This document shows, piece after piece, positions 27,525 to 40,627 of a stretch of 64,000 nt of DNA. The position numbers and the translations under genes were made by a program. Numbering within the stretch: position 1 is the first letter of the stretch; each line of letters begins with the position of its first letter. A model generated the notes under the pieces. That model did no database searches. It was not told the DNA's origin and was given only the letters and a program-made list of their open reading frames with translations. This DNA is from Rhodoferax_B ferrireducens_A. Its GTDB lineage: Bacteria > Pseudomonadota > Gammaproteobacteria > Burkholderiales > Burkholderiaceae_C. Where the stretch lies: positions 157,269 to 221,268 of the forward strand of contig NZ_JAVDXT010000006.1 in assembly GCF_031458075.1 (NCBI RefSeq). Reading direction: 5' to 3'.

Positions 27525-27619
27525 CCAGAAACACCGCAGAACTGGCTTTGCCAGGCTGCTGGTGTTGCCCCCTGCAAGGGGGTTGGCGAAAAGTGCGCAG
27601 CACTGTAGCCTGGGGGTGA
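27525..27619 (-). repeat. GC-rich two-hairpin dispersed repeat, family B copy 2
   Basis: Inverted copy running from CCAGAAACACCG through GGTGTTGCCCCCTGCAAGGG and GTGCGCAGCACTG to CCTGGGGGTGA. It lies in the 160-base gap between the dGTPase-like gene and the next gene, ending 13 bases before the ATG at 27632. Confidence 0.82.
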
Positions 27620-27631
27620 ACCCACAAGAAC

Positions 27632-28282
27632 ATGAGCTTCCTCAACCAACTCAAAAACCAAGCCCATGCGCTGCGTAACCAGCAGAATGCCGCACAGCAC
27701 AGCCTCGAGGCCCGGGTGGCGCAGACCGAGGCCGCCTGCCAGACGGTGTCCGCCTACCTGGTCGATCTGGCCCAGCAGCTGAACGTGATTGCACCACCCG
27801 CGCCCGCGCTGTCGCTGGATGGCAAGACCCCGTGGCCGGCGATGAAGCTGGTCGACTTCCGTTGCGACCTGCGCAAGAAGCGCGCGCGTGGACTGGACCT
27901 GGTGGACTACATCGGCATGGGTTGGCGTATCACGCCGCAGGACGGCCCGCCGGTCAAGGGCGCGGTCAGCGTGAACTTTCCGCCCGATCTGGAGCGGGTC
28001 GAGTCCCGGCTGGCCCTGGGCCACCTGCAGCATGAACGCCAGGAGCAGCGCCACCCGGAGACCAACAAGCTGCTGTCCATCCGCTTCGAATACCTGACCT
28101 CGCTGATGGGCAGCGTGCGCATCACCCCCGACCACGAGCAGGCCAGCCTGGCGTTTCGCATCAGCAATGCCACCGGTTTCGAGGTGCTGAGCACGCAGTG
28201 GGCCGCCAGCGACACCACGCCCGCCATGCTGGACGAGCTGGCCCGCCTGGTGGTCGGCCAGCCGAACCGTTTCATCCGCTGA
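27632..28282 (+). CDS. conserved hypothetical protein
   Basis: 216-residue protein with no recognised domain. The first 50 residues are rich in Gln, Ala and Glu with heptad-like spacing and may form a short coiled coil. The rest is a mixed alpha/beta region with no signal peptide or membrane segment, so it is probably cytosolic. It is followed four bases after its stop by the DUF1415 gene, suggesting a shared transcript. Base composition is like the neighbours. No function is assigned. Confidence 0.75.
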   Translation: MSFLNQLKNQAHALRNQQNAAQHSLEARVAQTEAACQTVSAYLVDLAQQLNVIAPPAPALSLDGKTPWPAMKLVDFRCDLRKKRARGLDLVDYIGMGWRITPQDGPPVKGAVSVNFPPDLERVESRLALGHLQHERQEQRHPETNKLLSIRFEYLTSLMGSVRITPDHEQASLAFRISNATGFEVLSTQWAASDTTPAMLDELARLVVGQPNRFIR

Positions 28283-28286
28283 AGCC

Positions 28287-28859
28287 ATGACGGCTGCCGA
28301 CACCACCGTGCTGAACGACATGCGCCGCTGGCTGGAGCGCGCGGTGATCGGCCTGAACCTGTGCCCCTTCGCCAAGGCCGTGCACACCAAGGGCCAGATC
28401 CACTACGCCGTCAGCCAGGCGACCGACACCGAGGCGCTGCGCCAGGACCTGGTTCATGAGCTAAAAGAGCTGCTGGCGCAGGACCCATCTGCACGAGATA
28501 CTACGCTTTTGATAGCGCCACAGGTGCTGGCTGATTTTCTGGACTACAACGACTTTCTGGACGTGGCCGATCGGCTGCTGCGCAAAATGAAGCTGGATGG
28601 CGTGGTGCAGATCGCCAGCTTCCACCCGCAGTTCCAGTTCGGCGGTACGGATGCGGACGACATCACCAACTACACGAATCGCGCGCCGTACCCTTGCCTG
28701 CACCTGCTGCGCGAGGCCAGTATCGACCGTGCGGTGGAGGCCTTCCCCGAGGCCGAAACCATCTTCGAGCGCAACATGGCGACCCTGGAAGCGCTGGGGC
28801 AAAACGGCTGGGATGCGCTCGGCGTGGGAAAATCACCCGATGAAGACCCCCAAAAGTAA
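28287..28859 (+). CDS. DUF1415 family protein
   Basis: 190-residue cytosolic protein matching the DUF1415 pattern: the N-terminal segment WLERAVIGLNLCPFAKAV, the central IASFHPQFQFGGT, and NYTNRAPYPCLHLLRE. The family is conserved in proteobacteria but has no assigned function. The conserved Cys and His residues in LCPFA and FHPQF could bind a metal or act in catalysis, which is inference only. The end overlaps the start of the following methyltransferase by 20 bases. Confidence 0.85.
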   Translation: MTAADTTVLNDMRRWLERAVIGLNLCPFAKAVHTKGQIHYAVSQATDTEALRQDLVHELKELLAQDPSARDTTLLIAPQVLADFLDYNDFLDVADRLLRKMKLDGVVQIASFHPQFQFGGTDADDITNYTNRAPYPCLHLLREASIDRAVEAFPEAETIFERNMATLEALGQNGWDALGVGKSPDEDPQK

Positions 28860-29718
28860 GCCTCTCGCCACGCCCGCGCTGCCGCCCGAAATCGACCCTG
28901 CCCAGTCCGTCGAGCTGCTCAAAGAGCTGCACATCCTGACCCGCGACGGCAAGCTGAACCAGGACTCGCGGCGCAAGCTCAAGCAGGTCTACCACCTGTT
29001 CCAGTTCATTGAAAAGCTGCTCGGCGAGCTGCCGGCCAGCGCCCAGGGGCTGACCCTGGCCGACCATGGTGCGGGCAAGTCCTACCTGGGCTTCATCGTC
29101 TACGACCTGTTCTTCAAAGCCCTGGGCGCTGGCCACATCTACGGCATCGAAACCCGGCCCGAGCTGGTCGCCAAGTCACAGGAACTGGCGGCACGGCTGG
29201 GCTTTGAGCGCATGTCGTTCCTGAACCTCAGCGTGGCCGAGTCCACCCAGTCGGATCTGCTGCCCGCGCGCATCGACGTGGTCACCGCGCTGCACGCCTG
29301 CGACACCGCCACTGACGACGCAATTGCCTTTGGCCTGCAAAAGAATGCCCGGGCCATGGTGCTGGTGCCTTGCTGCCAGGCCGAGGTGGCCGCCTGCTTG
29401 CGCCAGAACAAGGCGCTGAACGGCACCAAGACGCCGCTGGCCGAACTCTGGCGGCACCCGCTGCACACCCGTGAAATCGGTAGCCAGCTCACCAATGTGC
29501 TGCGCTGCCTGTACCTGGAAGCCTGGGGTTACCAGGTGACGGTGACCGAACTGGTGGGCTGGGAGCACAGCATGAAGAACGAGCTCATCATCGCCAAATA
29601 CACCGGCCATAAAAAGCGGGCTGCAGCCGAGCGCCTGGCCAGCCTGCTGGCCGAGTTTGGCCTGGGCAGCCTGCTGACCACCCGGTTCCAGTTGCCGCAG
29701 GACAGCGTCGCCGCCTGA
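28840..29718 (+). CDS. class I SAM-dependent methyltransferase (methyltransferase_32-like)
   Basis: 292-residue protein. The SAM-binding strand is seen as TLADHGAGKSYLGFIVYDLF with a following IYGIETRPEL acidic loop, and an ALHACDTATDDAIAFG segment typical of the Methyltransf_32 group that includes eukaryotic METTL25-like proteins. PCCQAEV is another family signature. The substrate is unknown. The start at ATG 28840 overlaps the DUF1415 stop; upstream in-frame sequence lies inside that gene. Confidence 0.85.
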   Translation: MKTPKSKPLATPALPPEIDPAQSVELLKELHILTRDGKLNQDSRRKLKQVYHLFQFIEKLLGELPASAQGLTLADHGAGKSYLGFIVYDLFFKALGAGHIYGIETRPELVAKSQELAARLGFERMSFLNLSVAESTQSDLLPARIDVVTALHACDTATDDAIAFGLQKNARAMVLVPCCQAEVAACLRQNKALNGTKTPLAELWRHPLHTREIGSQLTNVLRCLYLEAWGYQVTVTELVGWEHSMKNELIIAKYTGHKKRAAAERLASLLAEFGLGSLLTTRFQLPQDSVAA

Positions 29719-29734
29719 GCCCGCGGCGGCGGCT

Positions 29735-29947
29735 TCACATCTTGATCGGCGGCGTCAGCGGGGGCGTGCCGGTCTTGAACAGCGAGGTGATTTGCTGGCG
29801 CAGTTCCGCCGTGTCCTGGTGGCCGTGCACCGCTACGGCGTGCTGTACCGCCACCTCTAGCAACTCCTTCTCGTCGTCGGCGCTCATCGCCACCGTGCAA
29901 TTGGTTTCGCTCGGGTATTCGCGGCAGTCTATGTATTTGCGGGTCAT
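29735..29947 (-). CDS. DUF1059 family small protein
   Basis: 70-residue protein beginning MTRKYIDCREYPSE, the signature of the DUF1059 family, with two conserved Cys (residues 8 and 17) and a helical DDEKELLEVAVQHAV segment. A GGAGAAGGAG ribosome site precedes the start. It probably shares a transcript with the methyltransferase just upstream on the same strand (27 bases between them). Function unknown. Confidence 0.88.
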   Translation of the reverse strand: MTRKYIDCREYPSETNCTVAMSADDEKELLEVAVQHAVAVHGHQDTAELRQQITSLFKTGTPPLTPPIKM

Positions 29948-29974
29948 GGTGTTCTCCTTCTCCGGTGGCCAGAG

Positions 29975-31030
29975 CTATGGGCGCGCCTCAAAGACCAGGT
30001 TGAACGGGGTCTGCGCAGCACGGCGGAAGTGGCTGAAGCCGCTGCCGGTGACGATGTCGCGTATGCGCGCTTCGCCGGCTTGGGCACCCAGGCAGGCCCC
30101 TACCTCCTGCGACCGCGAGGCCGGCGTGCAGATGAAGGTGGATGCCGAATAGAACACCCGGCCCACCGGGTTCAGGTTGTCTTCCAGCCGGTCGCCGGCA
30201 AAGGGTTCGACGATCATCCATGCGCCGTCGGGGGCTAGGGTGCTGCGTACATGGGCGCTGGCGCCGGCCGGGTCGCCCATGTCGTGCAGGCAGTCGAACA
30301 TCGTGACCAGCGCATAGTCGCGGCCGCGGAAATCCTTGGCCTGGGCGACTTCGAAGCGGGTACGGTCGGCCACGCCGGCTTTCTTGGCGGTTTCGCGGGC
30401 GATCTCGATCGACGGCCCGTGGTAGTCGAAGCCGATGAAGCTCGACTGCGGATAGGCTTGCGCCATGAGAATGGTGGAGGAGCCATGGCCGCAGCCCACA
30501 TCGGCCACGCTGGCACCACGCTTCAACTGGGCCTCCACACCTTCCAATGCCGGTATCCAGCTCTGCACCAGATTCGCCGCATAGCCGGGGCGGAAGAAAC
30601 GTTCGGTGCCGTGGAATAGCGAGGGGTCGTGCTCGTGCCAGCCCAGGCCAAGGCCGGTGCGCAAGGCGCTGGCCATCTTGGGAATGGCCTTGAACTGCGC
30701 GACGGCGATCTGGAACGCGCCGGGGATGAAGGCCGGGCTGCCTTCTTCGGCCAGGGCCATGGCCTGTTCCTCGCTCAGGCTGAACAGCTGGGTGGCCGGG
30801 TCGTAGTCGACATAGCCGCTGGCCGCCTGGGCGCTCAACCATTCGAGCAGGTAGCGCTTGTCGGTTTCGGTGCGCTTGGCGAGTGCGGCGACGTCGGTAG
30901 GCCCTTTGGCGAGGGCTTTGTACAGGCCGAGTTGGTCGCCGACGACGATGGTGGCGGCGTGCATCACGGCCCCAATGTCGTTCACAAAATTGCCCATAAA
31001 GGCATTCAGCTTCGCTTCGTTGATGGCCAT
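29975..31030 (-). CDS. class I SAM-dependent methyltransferase with N-terminal winged helix
   Basis: 351-residue protein. An N-terminal dimerisation/winged-helix region (about residues 20-95) has the O-methyltransferase-like pattern GLYKALAKGPTDVAALAKRT. The Rossmann SAM domain follows with VADVGCGHGSSTILMA near residue 175, FDYHGPSIE, and FDCLHDMGDP. This layout resembles Rv2258c-type methyltransferases. The substrate is unknown. The 225 bases upstream hold its promoter and the left end of the transposase unit. Confidence 0.88.
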   Translation of the reverse strand: MAINEAKLNAFMGNFVNDIGAVMHAATIVVGDQLGLYKALAKGPTDVAALAKRTETDKRYLLEWLSAQAASGYVDYDPATQLFSLSEEQAMALAEEGSPAFIPGAFQIAVAQFKAIPKMASALRTGLGLGWHEHDPSLFHGTERFFRPGYAANLVQSWIPALEGVEAQLKRGASVADVGCGHGSSTILMAQAYPQSSFIGFDYHGPSIEIARETAKKAGVADRTRFEVAQAKDFRGRDYALVTMFDCLHDMGDPAGASAHVRSTLAPDGAWMIVEPFAGDRLEDNLNPVGRVFYSASTFICTPASRSQEVGACLGAQAGEARIRDIVTGSGFSHFRRAAQTPFNLVFEARP

Positions 31031-31208
31031 GGCGGTGCTCCTTCAGAGACTTCTTTTTACGCTGGACCGTGAAACTATAGGAAGCGCTGGCCGGCTTTCA
31101 ATTGGGGGCTGGAGCAGGGTGTTACACAATTCCCAACGCCAAGGCGCAGGGTTGTTACCGCAGCAACAATGGATTACCAACGGGTGTCTGGAGGTGCCAG
31201 GGAAATCG

Positions 31209-31226
31209 GGGTCAGATTCCAATTAT
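31209..31226 (+). repeat. left inverted repeat of REP-transposase unit
   Basis: GGGTCAGATTCCAATTAT, whose reverse complement with one mismatch is found at 32043-32060 on the other side of the Y1 transposase gene. Confidence 0.7.
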
Positions 31227-31255
31227 CATGCGGGCCAAACTACCCCTCTACCGCC

Positions 31256-31954
31256 ATGGCCCGGCTTCCCCGACTCACACTTCCCGGTGTTCCGCACCAC
31301 GTCATCCAGCGCGGCAACAACCGCCAGCCTATCTTTGCCAGCGCGGCCGATCACACGCTGCTGCTTGGCCTGCTGGCCGACAACGCCAAGAAGTTCGATG
31401 TACTGGTCCACGCTTATGTCCTGATGGACAACCACTTCCACCTGCTGGTGACACCGCAGACGCAGGACGGCCTGCCGCAGATGATGCAGGCCGTGGGCCG
31501 CAGCTATGTGCGCTACTTCAACGACAGCCAGGGCCGCAGCGGCACGCTGTGGGAAGGGCGCTACAAATCCACCCTGGTGCAAACCGAGCGCTATCTGCTG
31601 GCCTGCATGGCCTATATCGACCTGAACCCGGTGCGCGCCGGCCTGGTGGCCGATCCGCGCGACTACCCCTGGTCCAGCTACGGCCACTACACCGGTGTGC
31701 GCAACGACAAGCTGCTCACCCCGCACCCGCTGTGGTGGGCGCTGGGTAACACCCCGTTTGCGCGCGAAGTGGCTTATGCCGATTTGGTGCATACAGGCAT
31801 CACGCTGGAGCAGCAGCAGCGTCTGACCCAGTCGGTGTTGCGCGGCTGGGCCCTGGGCGATGCAGATTTTGTGGCGGATTTACAAAAGCGCACTGAGCGC
31901 CGGGTCAGCAAAGCGGCGGCGGGCAGGCCGGTTTCGGCTCCAAAATCCCAGTAA
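31256..31954 (+). CDS. REP-associated tyrosine transposase (Y1/HUH family)
   Basis: 232-residue single-strand DNA nuclease of the IS200/Y1 superfamily, RAYT subgroup. Features are LTLPGVPHHVIQRGNNRQP at the N-terminus, the HUH motif in MDNHFHLLVTP, the catalytic Tyr in AVGRSYVRYFN, and LWEGRYKSTLV and YIDLNPVRAGLV further on. RAYTs are usually single-copy housekeeping-like genes linked to REP palindromes and do not move themselves freely. The ATG at 31256 gives the family N-terminus; the frame is open to 31169, inside the left repeat region. Confidence 0.93.
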   Translation: MARLPRLTLPGVPHHVIQRGNNRQPIFASAADHTLLLGLLADNAKKFDVLVHAYVLMDNHFHLLVTPQTQDGLPQMMQAVGRSYVRYFNDSQGRSGTLWEGRYKSTLVQTERYLLACMAYIDLNPVRAGLVADPRDYPWSSYGHYTGVRNDKLLTPHPLWWALGNTPFAREVAYADLVHTGITLEQQQRLTQSVLRGWALGDADFVADLQKRTERRVSKAAAGRPVSAPKSQ

Positions 31955-32003
31955 AAATGGCCGGAAGCGCTTATATATATTGCGCAAGATGCTACATTTT
32001 TAG
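31951..32003 (-). repeat. dispersed TAGCGC palindromic repeat, family A copy 4
   Basis: GTAAAAATGGCCGGAAGCGC, then a TATATATAT centre, GCGCAAGATGCTAC and a T-rich end. It overlaps the last codons of the transposase gene and lies inside the unit bounded by the inverted repeats. Confidence 0.6.
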
Positions 32004-32042
32004 ATGTGTCCCCATTTAATTTCTTATTGATTTAGTCAACAA

Positions 32043-32060
32043 ATAATTAGAATCTGACCC
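32043..32060 (-). repeat. right inverted repeat of REP-transposase unit
   Basis: ATAATTAGAATCTGACCC, the inverted partner of 31209-31226 with one mismatch. It lies 73 bases upstream of the gltB start. Confidence 0.7.
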
Positions 32061-32133
32061 TAATTGTTCCGCTTGGCATTGTTGTTGCTGTGGCTTATGC
32101 TTCGAGTCCCCGCGAAACATATAGGAGAGCGCC

Positions 32134-36864
<4,731 letters not shown>

Positions 36865-36881
36865 AGAACAAGGATTCAATC

Positions 36882-38360
36882 ATGGGAAAAGTCACAGGCT
36901 TCATGGAATACGGCCGGCTGGAAGAGGGCTACAAGCCACCAGCCGAGCGTTTGAAACACTACAAGGAATTCGTCGTCGGGCTCGACGAATCGCAGGCCAA
37001 GATCCAGGGCGCGCGCTGCATGGACTGCGGCATTCCGTTCTGCAACAACGGCTGCCCGGTCAACAACATCATTCCCGACTTCAATGATCTGGTGTACCGC
37101 GGCGACTGGCAAAACGCCATCGAGGTGCTGCACAGCACCAACAACTTCCCCGAGTTCACCGGCCGCATCTGCCCCGCGCCCTGCGAGGCGGCCTGCACGC
37201 TGAACGTCAGCGACCTGCCGGTGGGCATCAAGTCCATCGAGCACGCCATCATCGACCGCGCCTGGGACGAGGGCTGGGTGAAACCGCGTGTCGCCAAGCA
37301 CAAGACCGGCAAGAAGGTCGCGGTGGTCGGCTCCGGCCCCGCCGGCCTGGCTGCGGCCCAGCAGCTGGCGCGCGCCGGCCACGACGTGACCCTGTTCGAG
37401 AAGAACGACCGCGTCGGCGGCCTGCTGCGCTACGGCATTCCCGACTTCAAGATGGAGAAGAGCCACATCGACCGCCGGGTCGAGCAGATGACCGCCGAGG
37501 GCGTCACCTTCCGCACCGGCGTGATGGTCGGCGCGGCCAAAGACCCGCTGGGCAAGGGCTCCAAGGTCACCAACTGGGCCAAGGATACCGTCACCCCTGA
37601 GCAGCTGCAAAAAGACTTCGACGCCGTGGTGCTGACCGGTGGCGCCGAGCAATCGCGCGACCTGCCCGTGCCCGGCCGCGATCTGGACGGCATCCATTTC
37701 GCGATGGAATTCCTGCCCCAGCAGAACAAGGTCAACGCCGGCGACAAGGTCAAGGGCCAGCTGCGTGCCGATGGCAAGAAGGTCATCGTCATCGGCGGCG
37801 GCGACACCGGCTCCGACTGCGTGGGCACCAGCAACCGCCATGGCGCGGTCAGCGTGACCCAGTTCGAGGTCATGCCCCAGCCGCCCGAAGAAGAAAACCG
37901 CCCCATGACCTGGCCTTACTGGCCGATCAAGCTGCGCACCAGTTCCAGCCATGAAGAAGGTTGCGAGCGCGAATTCGCCATTTCCACCAAGGAATTCATC
38001 GGCGAAAAAGGCAAGGTCACCGGCCTGAAGACGGTGCGCGTCGAGTTCAAGGACGGCAAGCTGGTCGAAATCCCGGGTACCGAAGTCGTGATGCAGGCCG
38101 ATCTGGTGCTGCTGGCCATGGGCTTTGTGAGCCCGGTGGCCAATGTGCTGGACGCGTTTGGCATCGACAAGGACGCGCGCGGCAACGCCAAGGCGTCGAC
38201 CGACTTTACCGGCGGTTACGCGACCAATGTGCCCAAGGTGTTTGCGGCCGGCGACATCCGCCGCGGCCAGAGCCTGGTGGTGTGGGCCATCCGTGAGGGC
38301 CGCCAGGCGGCGCGCGCGGTGGACGAGTTCCTGATGGGCTACAGCGACCTGCCACGTTAA
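36882..38360 (+). CDS. gltD: glutamate synthase (NADPH) small subunit GltD
   Basis: 492-residue flavoprotein that takes electrons from NADPH and passes them to GltB through Fe-S clusters. N-terminal cysteine motifs CMDCGIPFC, CPVNN and CPAPCEAAC hold the 4Fe-4S clusters (residues about 47-110). VVGSGPAGLAAAQQLARAG binds FAD near residue 150, VIGGGDTGSDCVG binds NADPH, and AAGDIRRGQSLVVWAI is the C-terminal FAD loop. Directly follows gltB. A hairpin and a strong terminator lie downstream, before mlaF. Confidence 0.97.
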   Translation: MGKVTGFMEYGRLEEGYKPPAERLKHYKEFVVGLDESQAKIQGARCMDCGIPFCNNGCPVNNIIPDFNDLVYRGDWQNAIEVLHSTNNFPEFTGRICPAPCEAACTLNVSDLPVGIKSIEHAIIDRAWDEGWVKPRVAKHKTGKKVAVVGSGPAGLAAAQQLARAGHDVTLFEKNDRVGGLLRYGIPDFKMEKSHIDRRVEQMTAEGVTFRTGVMVGAAKDPLGKGSKVTNWAKDTVTPEQLQKDFDAVVLTGGAEQSRDLPVPGRDLDGIHFAMEFLPQQNKVNAGDKVKGQLRADGKKVIVIGGGDTGSDCVGTSNRHGAVSVTQFEVMPQPPEEENRPMTWPYWPIKLRTSSSHEEGCEREFAISTKEFIGEKGKVTGLKTVRVEFKDGKLVEIPGTEVVMQADLVLLAMGFVSPVANVLDAFGIDKDARGNAKASTDFTGGYATNVPKVFAAGDIRRGQSLVVWAIREGRQAARAVDEFLMGYSDLPR

Positions 38361-38366
38361 GAGCGA

Positions 38367-38384
38367 GGACCTGCTAACAGGTCC
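38367..38384 (+). other. short hairpin after gltD
   Basis: GGACCTG pairs with CAGGTCC across a CTAA loop, seven bases after the gltD stop. It has no T run, so it is more likely an RNA-stability or pause structure than a terminator. Confidence 0.45.
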
Positions 38385-38430
38385 GGTAAGTCTTGGTAAG
38401 TGTAAGTACTAGGACAATCCCTTATCATGC

Positions 38431-38462
38431 AAAAGCCGGAAACGTTCCGGCTTTTGTTTTTT
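38431..38462 (+). terminator. intrinsic terminator of gltBD, abutting the mlaF start
   Basis: AAAAGCCGGAA pairs with TTCCGGCTTTT over an ACG loop and is followed by GTTTTTTT. The T run ends at the base before the mlaF ATG at 38463, so mlaF has no room for a normal ribosome site after the hairpin. Confidence 0.85.
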
Positions 38463-39305
38463 ATGACCTCAAGCCCTTCTGACAACCTTGTTGATATCCG
38501 CCAGCTGACCTTCGGGTACGGAGCGCGTCCGGTGCTGGACGGCATCACGCTGTCCGTCCCGCGTGGCAAGGTCACGGCGCTGATGGGCGCCTCCGGCGGC
38601 GGTAAAACCACCGTGCTGCGCCTGATCGGTGGCCAGCTCAAAGCCCAGCAGGGCGCGCTGCTGCTCGACGGTGCCGATGTCGCCGGCTTCGACCAGGCGG
38701 CCTGGTACGCGGCCCGGCGTCGCATGGGCATGCTGTTCCAGTTCGGCGCCTTGTTCACCGACATGTCGGTATTCGACAACGTGGCGTTTCCGCTGCGCGA
38801 GCACACGGACTTGTCGGAAACCCTGGTGCGCGACATCGTACTGATGAAGCTGGGCGCGGTCGGCTTGCGCGGTGCGCGCGACTTGATGCCCAGCGAAGTC
38901 TCGGGCGGCATGGCGCGCCGGGTGGCCCTGGCCCGCACGATTGCGCTGGACCCCGATCTGGTGATGTACGACGAGCCCTTTGCCGGGCTGGACCCGATTT
39001 CCCTGGGTACGGCGGCGCGGCTGATCCGCGATTTGAACGACACCATGGGCCTGACCAGCATCATCGTGTCGCACGACCTGGACGAAACCTTCCGCATCGC
39101 CGACAAGGTGGTGGTGCTGGCCAACGGCAAGATCGTGGCCCAGGGCACGCCCGAGGAGGTGCGCAACAGCAGCGACCCGCTGGTGCACCAGTTCATCCAC
39201 GCCTTGCCCGACGGCCCGGTGCGCTTCCACTACCCCGGCCCCAGCGTGGAGCAGGATTTTGGTGCCGGCTTGCAGCCCGTGCCGCCTACCGGAGCCCCGC
39301 GATGA
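38463..39305 (+). CDS. mlaF: phospholipid ABC transporter ATP-binding protein MlaF
   Basis: 280-residue ATPase of the MlaFEDB complex, which moves phospholipids between the inner membrane and the periplasmic carrier MlaC to keep outer-membrane asymmetry. Walker A GASGGGKTT lies near residue 40, signature VSGGMARRVALAR near 148 and Walker B LVMYDEPFAGLDP next. The start is unusual: ATG 38463 follows directly on a terminator T run and lacks a ribosome site; an in-frame ATG at 38427 would encode the hairpin itself. First gene of mlaFEDACB. Confidence 0.94.
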   Translation: MTSSPSDNLVDIRQLTFGYGARPVLDGITLSVPRGKVTALMGASGGGKTTVLRLIGGQLKAQQGALLLDGADVAGFDQAAWYAARRRMGMLFQFGALFTDMSVFDNVAFPLREHTDLSETLVRDIVLMKLGAVGLRGARDLMPSEVSGGMARRVALARTIALDPDLVMYDEPFAGLDPISLGTAARLIRDLNDTMGLTSIIVSHDLDETFRIADKVVVLANGKIVAQGTPEEVRNSSDPLVHQFIHALPDGPVRFHYPGPSVEQDFGAGLQPVPPTGAPR

Positions 39306-40084
39306 GCTGGTACAAGCCCTCAGACGTCGGTTTTGCGCTGCGCTGCAAGCTCGGCGATATCGGCCATGCGACCCGGCTGTTTATCCGCCTGCTGGCCCTG
39401 GTAGGGCCGACCTTGCGGCGTTTTGGCCTGGTGCGCGACCAGATCCACTTCCTGGGCAATTACTCGCTGGCGCTGATCGGCGTGTCCGGCCTGTTCGTCG
39501 GCTTTGTGCTGGGCCTGCAGGGCTACTACACCTTGCAGCGCTATGGTTCCAGCGAGGCGCTGGGCCTGCTGGTGGCGCTGAGCCTGGTGCGCGAACTCGG
39601 GCCGGTGGTCACGGCCTTGCTGTTTGCAGGGCGCGCGGGCACTTCGCTGACCGCTGGTATCGGCTTGATGAAGGCTGGCGAGCAGCTCAGCGCCATGGAG
39701 CTGATGGCGGTGGACCCGGTGCGCCGCATCCTGGCGCCGCGCTTCTGGGCCGGCGTGATCACCATGCCCTTGCTGGCGGCGCTGTTCAGCGCGGTCGGCA
39801 TCCTGGGCGGCTGGGTGGTCGGCGTGCTGATGATCGGTGTGGATTCAGGGGCGTTCTGGAGCCAGATGCAGGGCGGCGTCGATGTCTGGCGCGATGTTGG
39901 CAACGGCGTGATCAAAAGCGTGGTGTTCGGCTTCACGGTAAGCTTTGTCGCGTTGCTGCAAGGCTATGAAGCCCGACCCACGCCCGAGGGTGTAGCCCGG
40001 GCCACGACGCGTACGGTGGTGGTGGCCTCGCTGGCGGTGCTGGCCTTGGACTTTTTGCTGACCGCCACCATGTTCTCTATTTAA
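39302..40084 (+). CDS. mlaE: phospholipid ABC transporter permease MlaE
   Basis: 260-residue inner-membrane permease. Hydrophobic segments and the family motifs LVRELGPVVTALLFAGRAGT and SVVFGFTVSFVALLQGYE identify MlaE. Its ATG overlaps the mlaF stop (ATGA), showing coupling, and mlaD follows nine bases after its stop. The loop LGLLVALSLVRELGP contacts MlaF in known structures. Confidence 0.95.
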   Translation: MSWYKPSDVGFALRCKLGDIGHATRLFIRLLALVGPTLRRFGLVRDQIHFLGNYSLALIGVSGLFVGFVLGLQGYYTLQRYGSSEALGLLVALSLVRELGPVVTALLFAGRAGTSLTAGIGLMKAGEQLSAMELMAVDPVRRILAPRFWAGVITMPLLAALFSAVGILGGWVVGVLMIGVDSGAFWSQMQGGVDVWRDVGNGVIKSVVFGFTVSFVALLQGYEARPTPEGVARATTRTVVVASLAVLALDFLLTATMFSI

Positions 40085-40093
40085 GGTCTAGTT

Positions 40094-40600
40094 ATGCAAC
40101 GCTCTAAAAACGATATCTGGGTAGGTTTGTTTGTACTGTTGGGGGCGGCTGCGTTGCTGTTTCTGGCGCTGCAGTCGGCGAACCTGCTGTCGCTGAGTTT
40201 CCAGACCGGCTATACCGTGAGTGCCAAGTTCGACAACATCGGCGGGCTCAAGCCCAAGGCGGCGGTCAAGAGCGCCGGCGTGGTGGTAGGCCGGGTCGAG
40301 GGCATCACTTTTGATGACAAAAGCTTCCAGGCGCGGGTGACATTGGCCATGGACCCGCACTATGCTTTCCCCAAAGACAGCTCGCTGAAGATCCTGACCA
40401 GCGGCCTGCTGGGCGAGCAGTACATCGGCATTGAAGCCGGTGCCGACGCCAAGAACCTGGCTGCCGGCGACACCATTTCCACCACCCAGTCGGCCGTGGT
40501 GCTGGAGAACCTGATCAGCCAGTTCCTGTACAGCAAGGCGGCCGACGGCCCGGAAACCCCGGCTGCACCCGCTGCACCGGCTCCCGCAGTTAAAAAATAA
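40094..40600 (+). CDS. mlaD: phospholipid-binding MCE protein MlaD
   Basis: 168-residue protein with an N-terminal membrane anchor (residues 8-28) and one MCE domain (about residues 35-115: VSAKFDNIGGLKPKAAVKSAG), which forms the hexameric lipid tunnel of the MlaFEDB complex. The conserved GLLGEQYIGIE strand is present. The Ala/Pro-rich tail (APAAPAPAVKK) is not conserved. Third gene of the mla operon. Confidence 0.95.
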   Translation: MQRSKNDIWVGLFVLLGAAALLFLALQSANLLSLSFQTGYTVSAKFDNIGGLKPKAAVKSAGVVVGRVEGITFDDKSFQARVTLAMDPHYAFPKDSSLKILTSGLLGEQYIGIEAGADAKNLAAGDTISTTQSAVVLENLISQFLYSKAADGPETPAAPAAPAPAVKK

Positions 40601-40627
40601 GAGCGGATACCCATTCCCATATTCACT

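Larger units (their letters stand above)
31209..32060 (+). mobile_element. solitary REP-associated Y1 transposase unit
   Basis: An 852-base unit bounded by 18-base inverted repeats that differ at one position (GGGTCAGATTC at the left and GAATCTGACCC at the right). It carries one HUH transposase gene and, after it, a family-A repeat and a GTGTCCCCATTT motif of the kind often seen next to such genes. The left end is 178 bases upstream of the 29975-31030 methyltransferase start, and the right end 73 bases before gltB. No target duplication is visible, as expected for this class. Confidence 0.7.

Noticed and set aside
28455..28515. Family-A-like fragments inside the DUF1415 gene
   Set aside because: Matches are short and the encoded protein region is not clearly different from the family, so a repeat origin is unproven.
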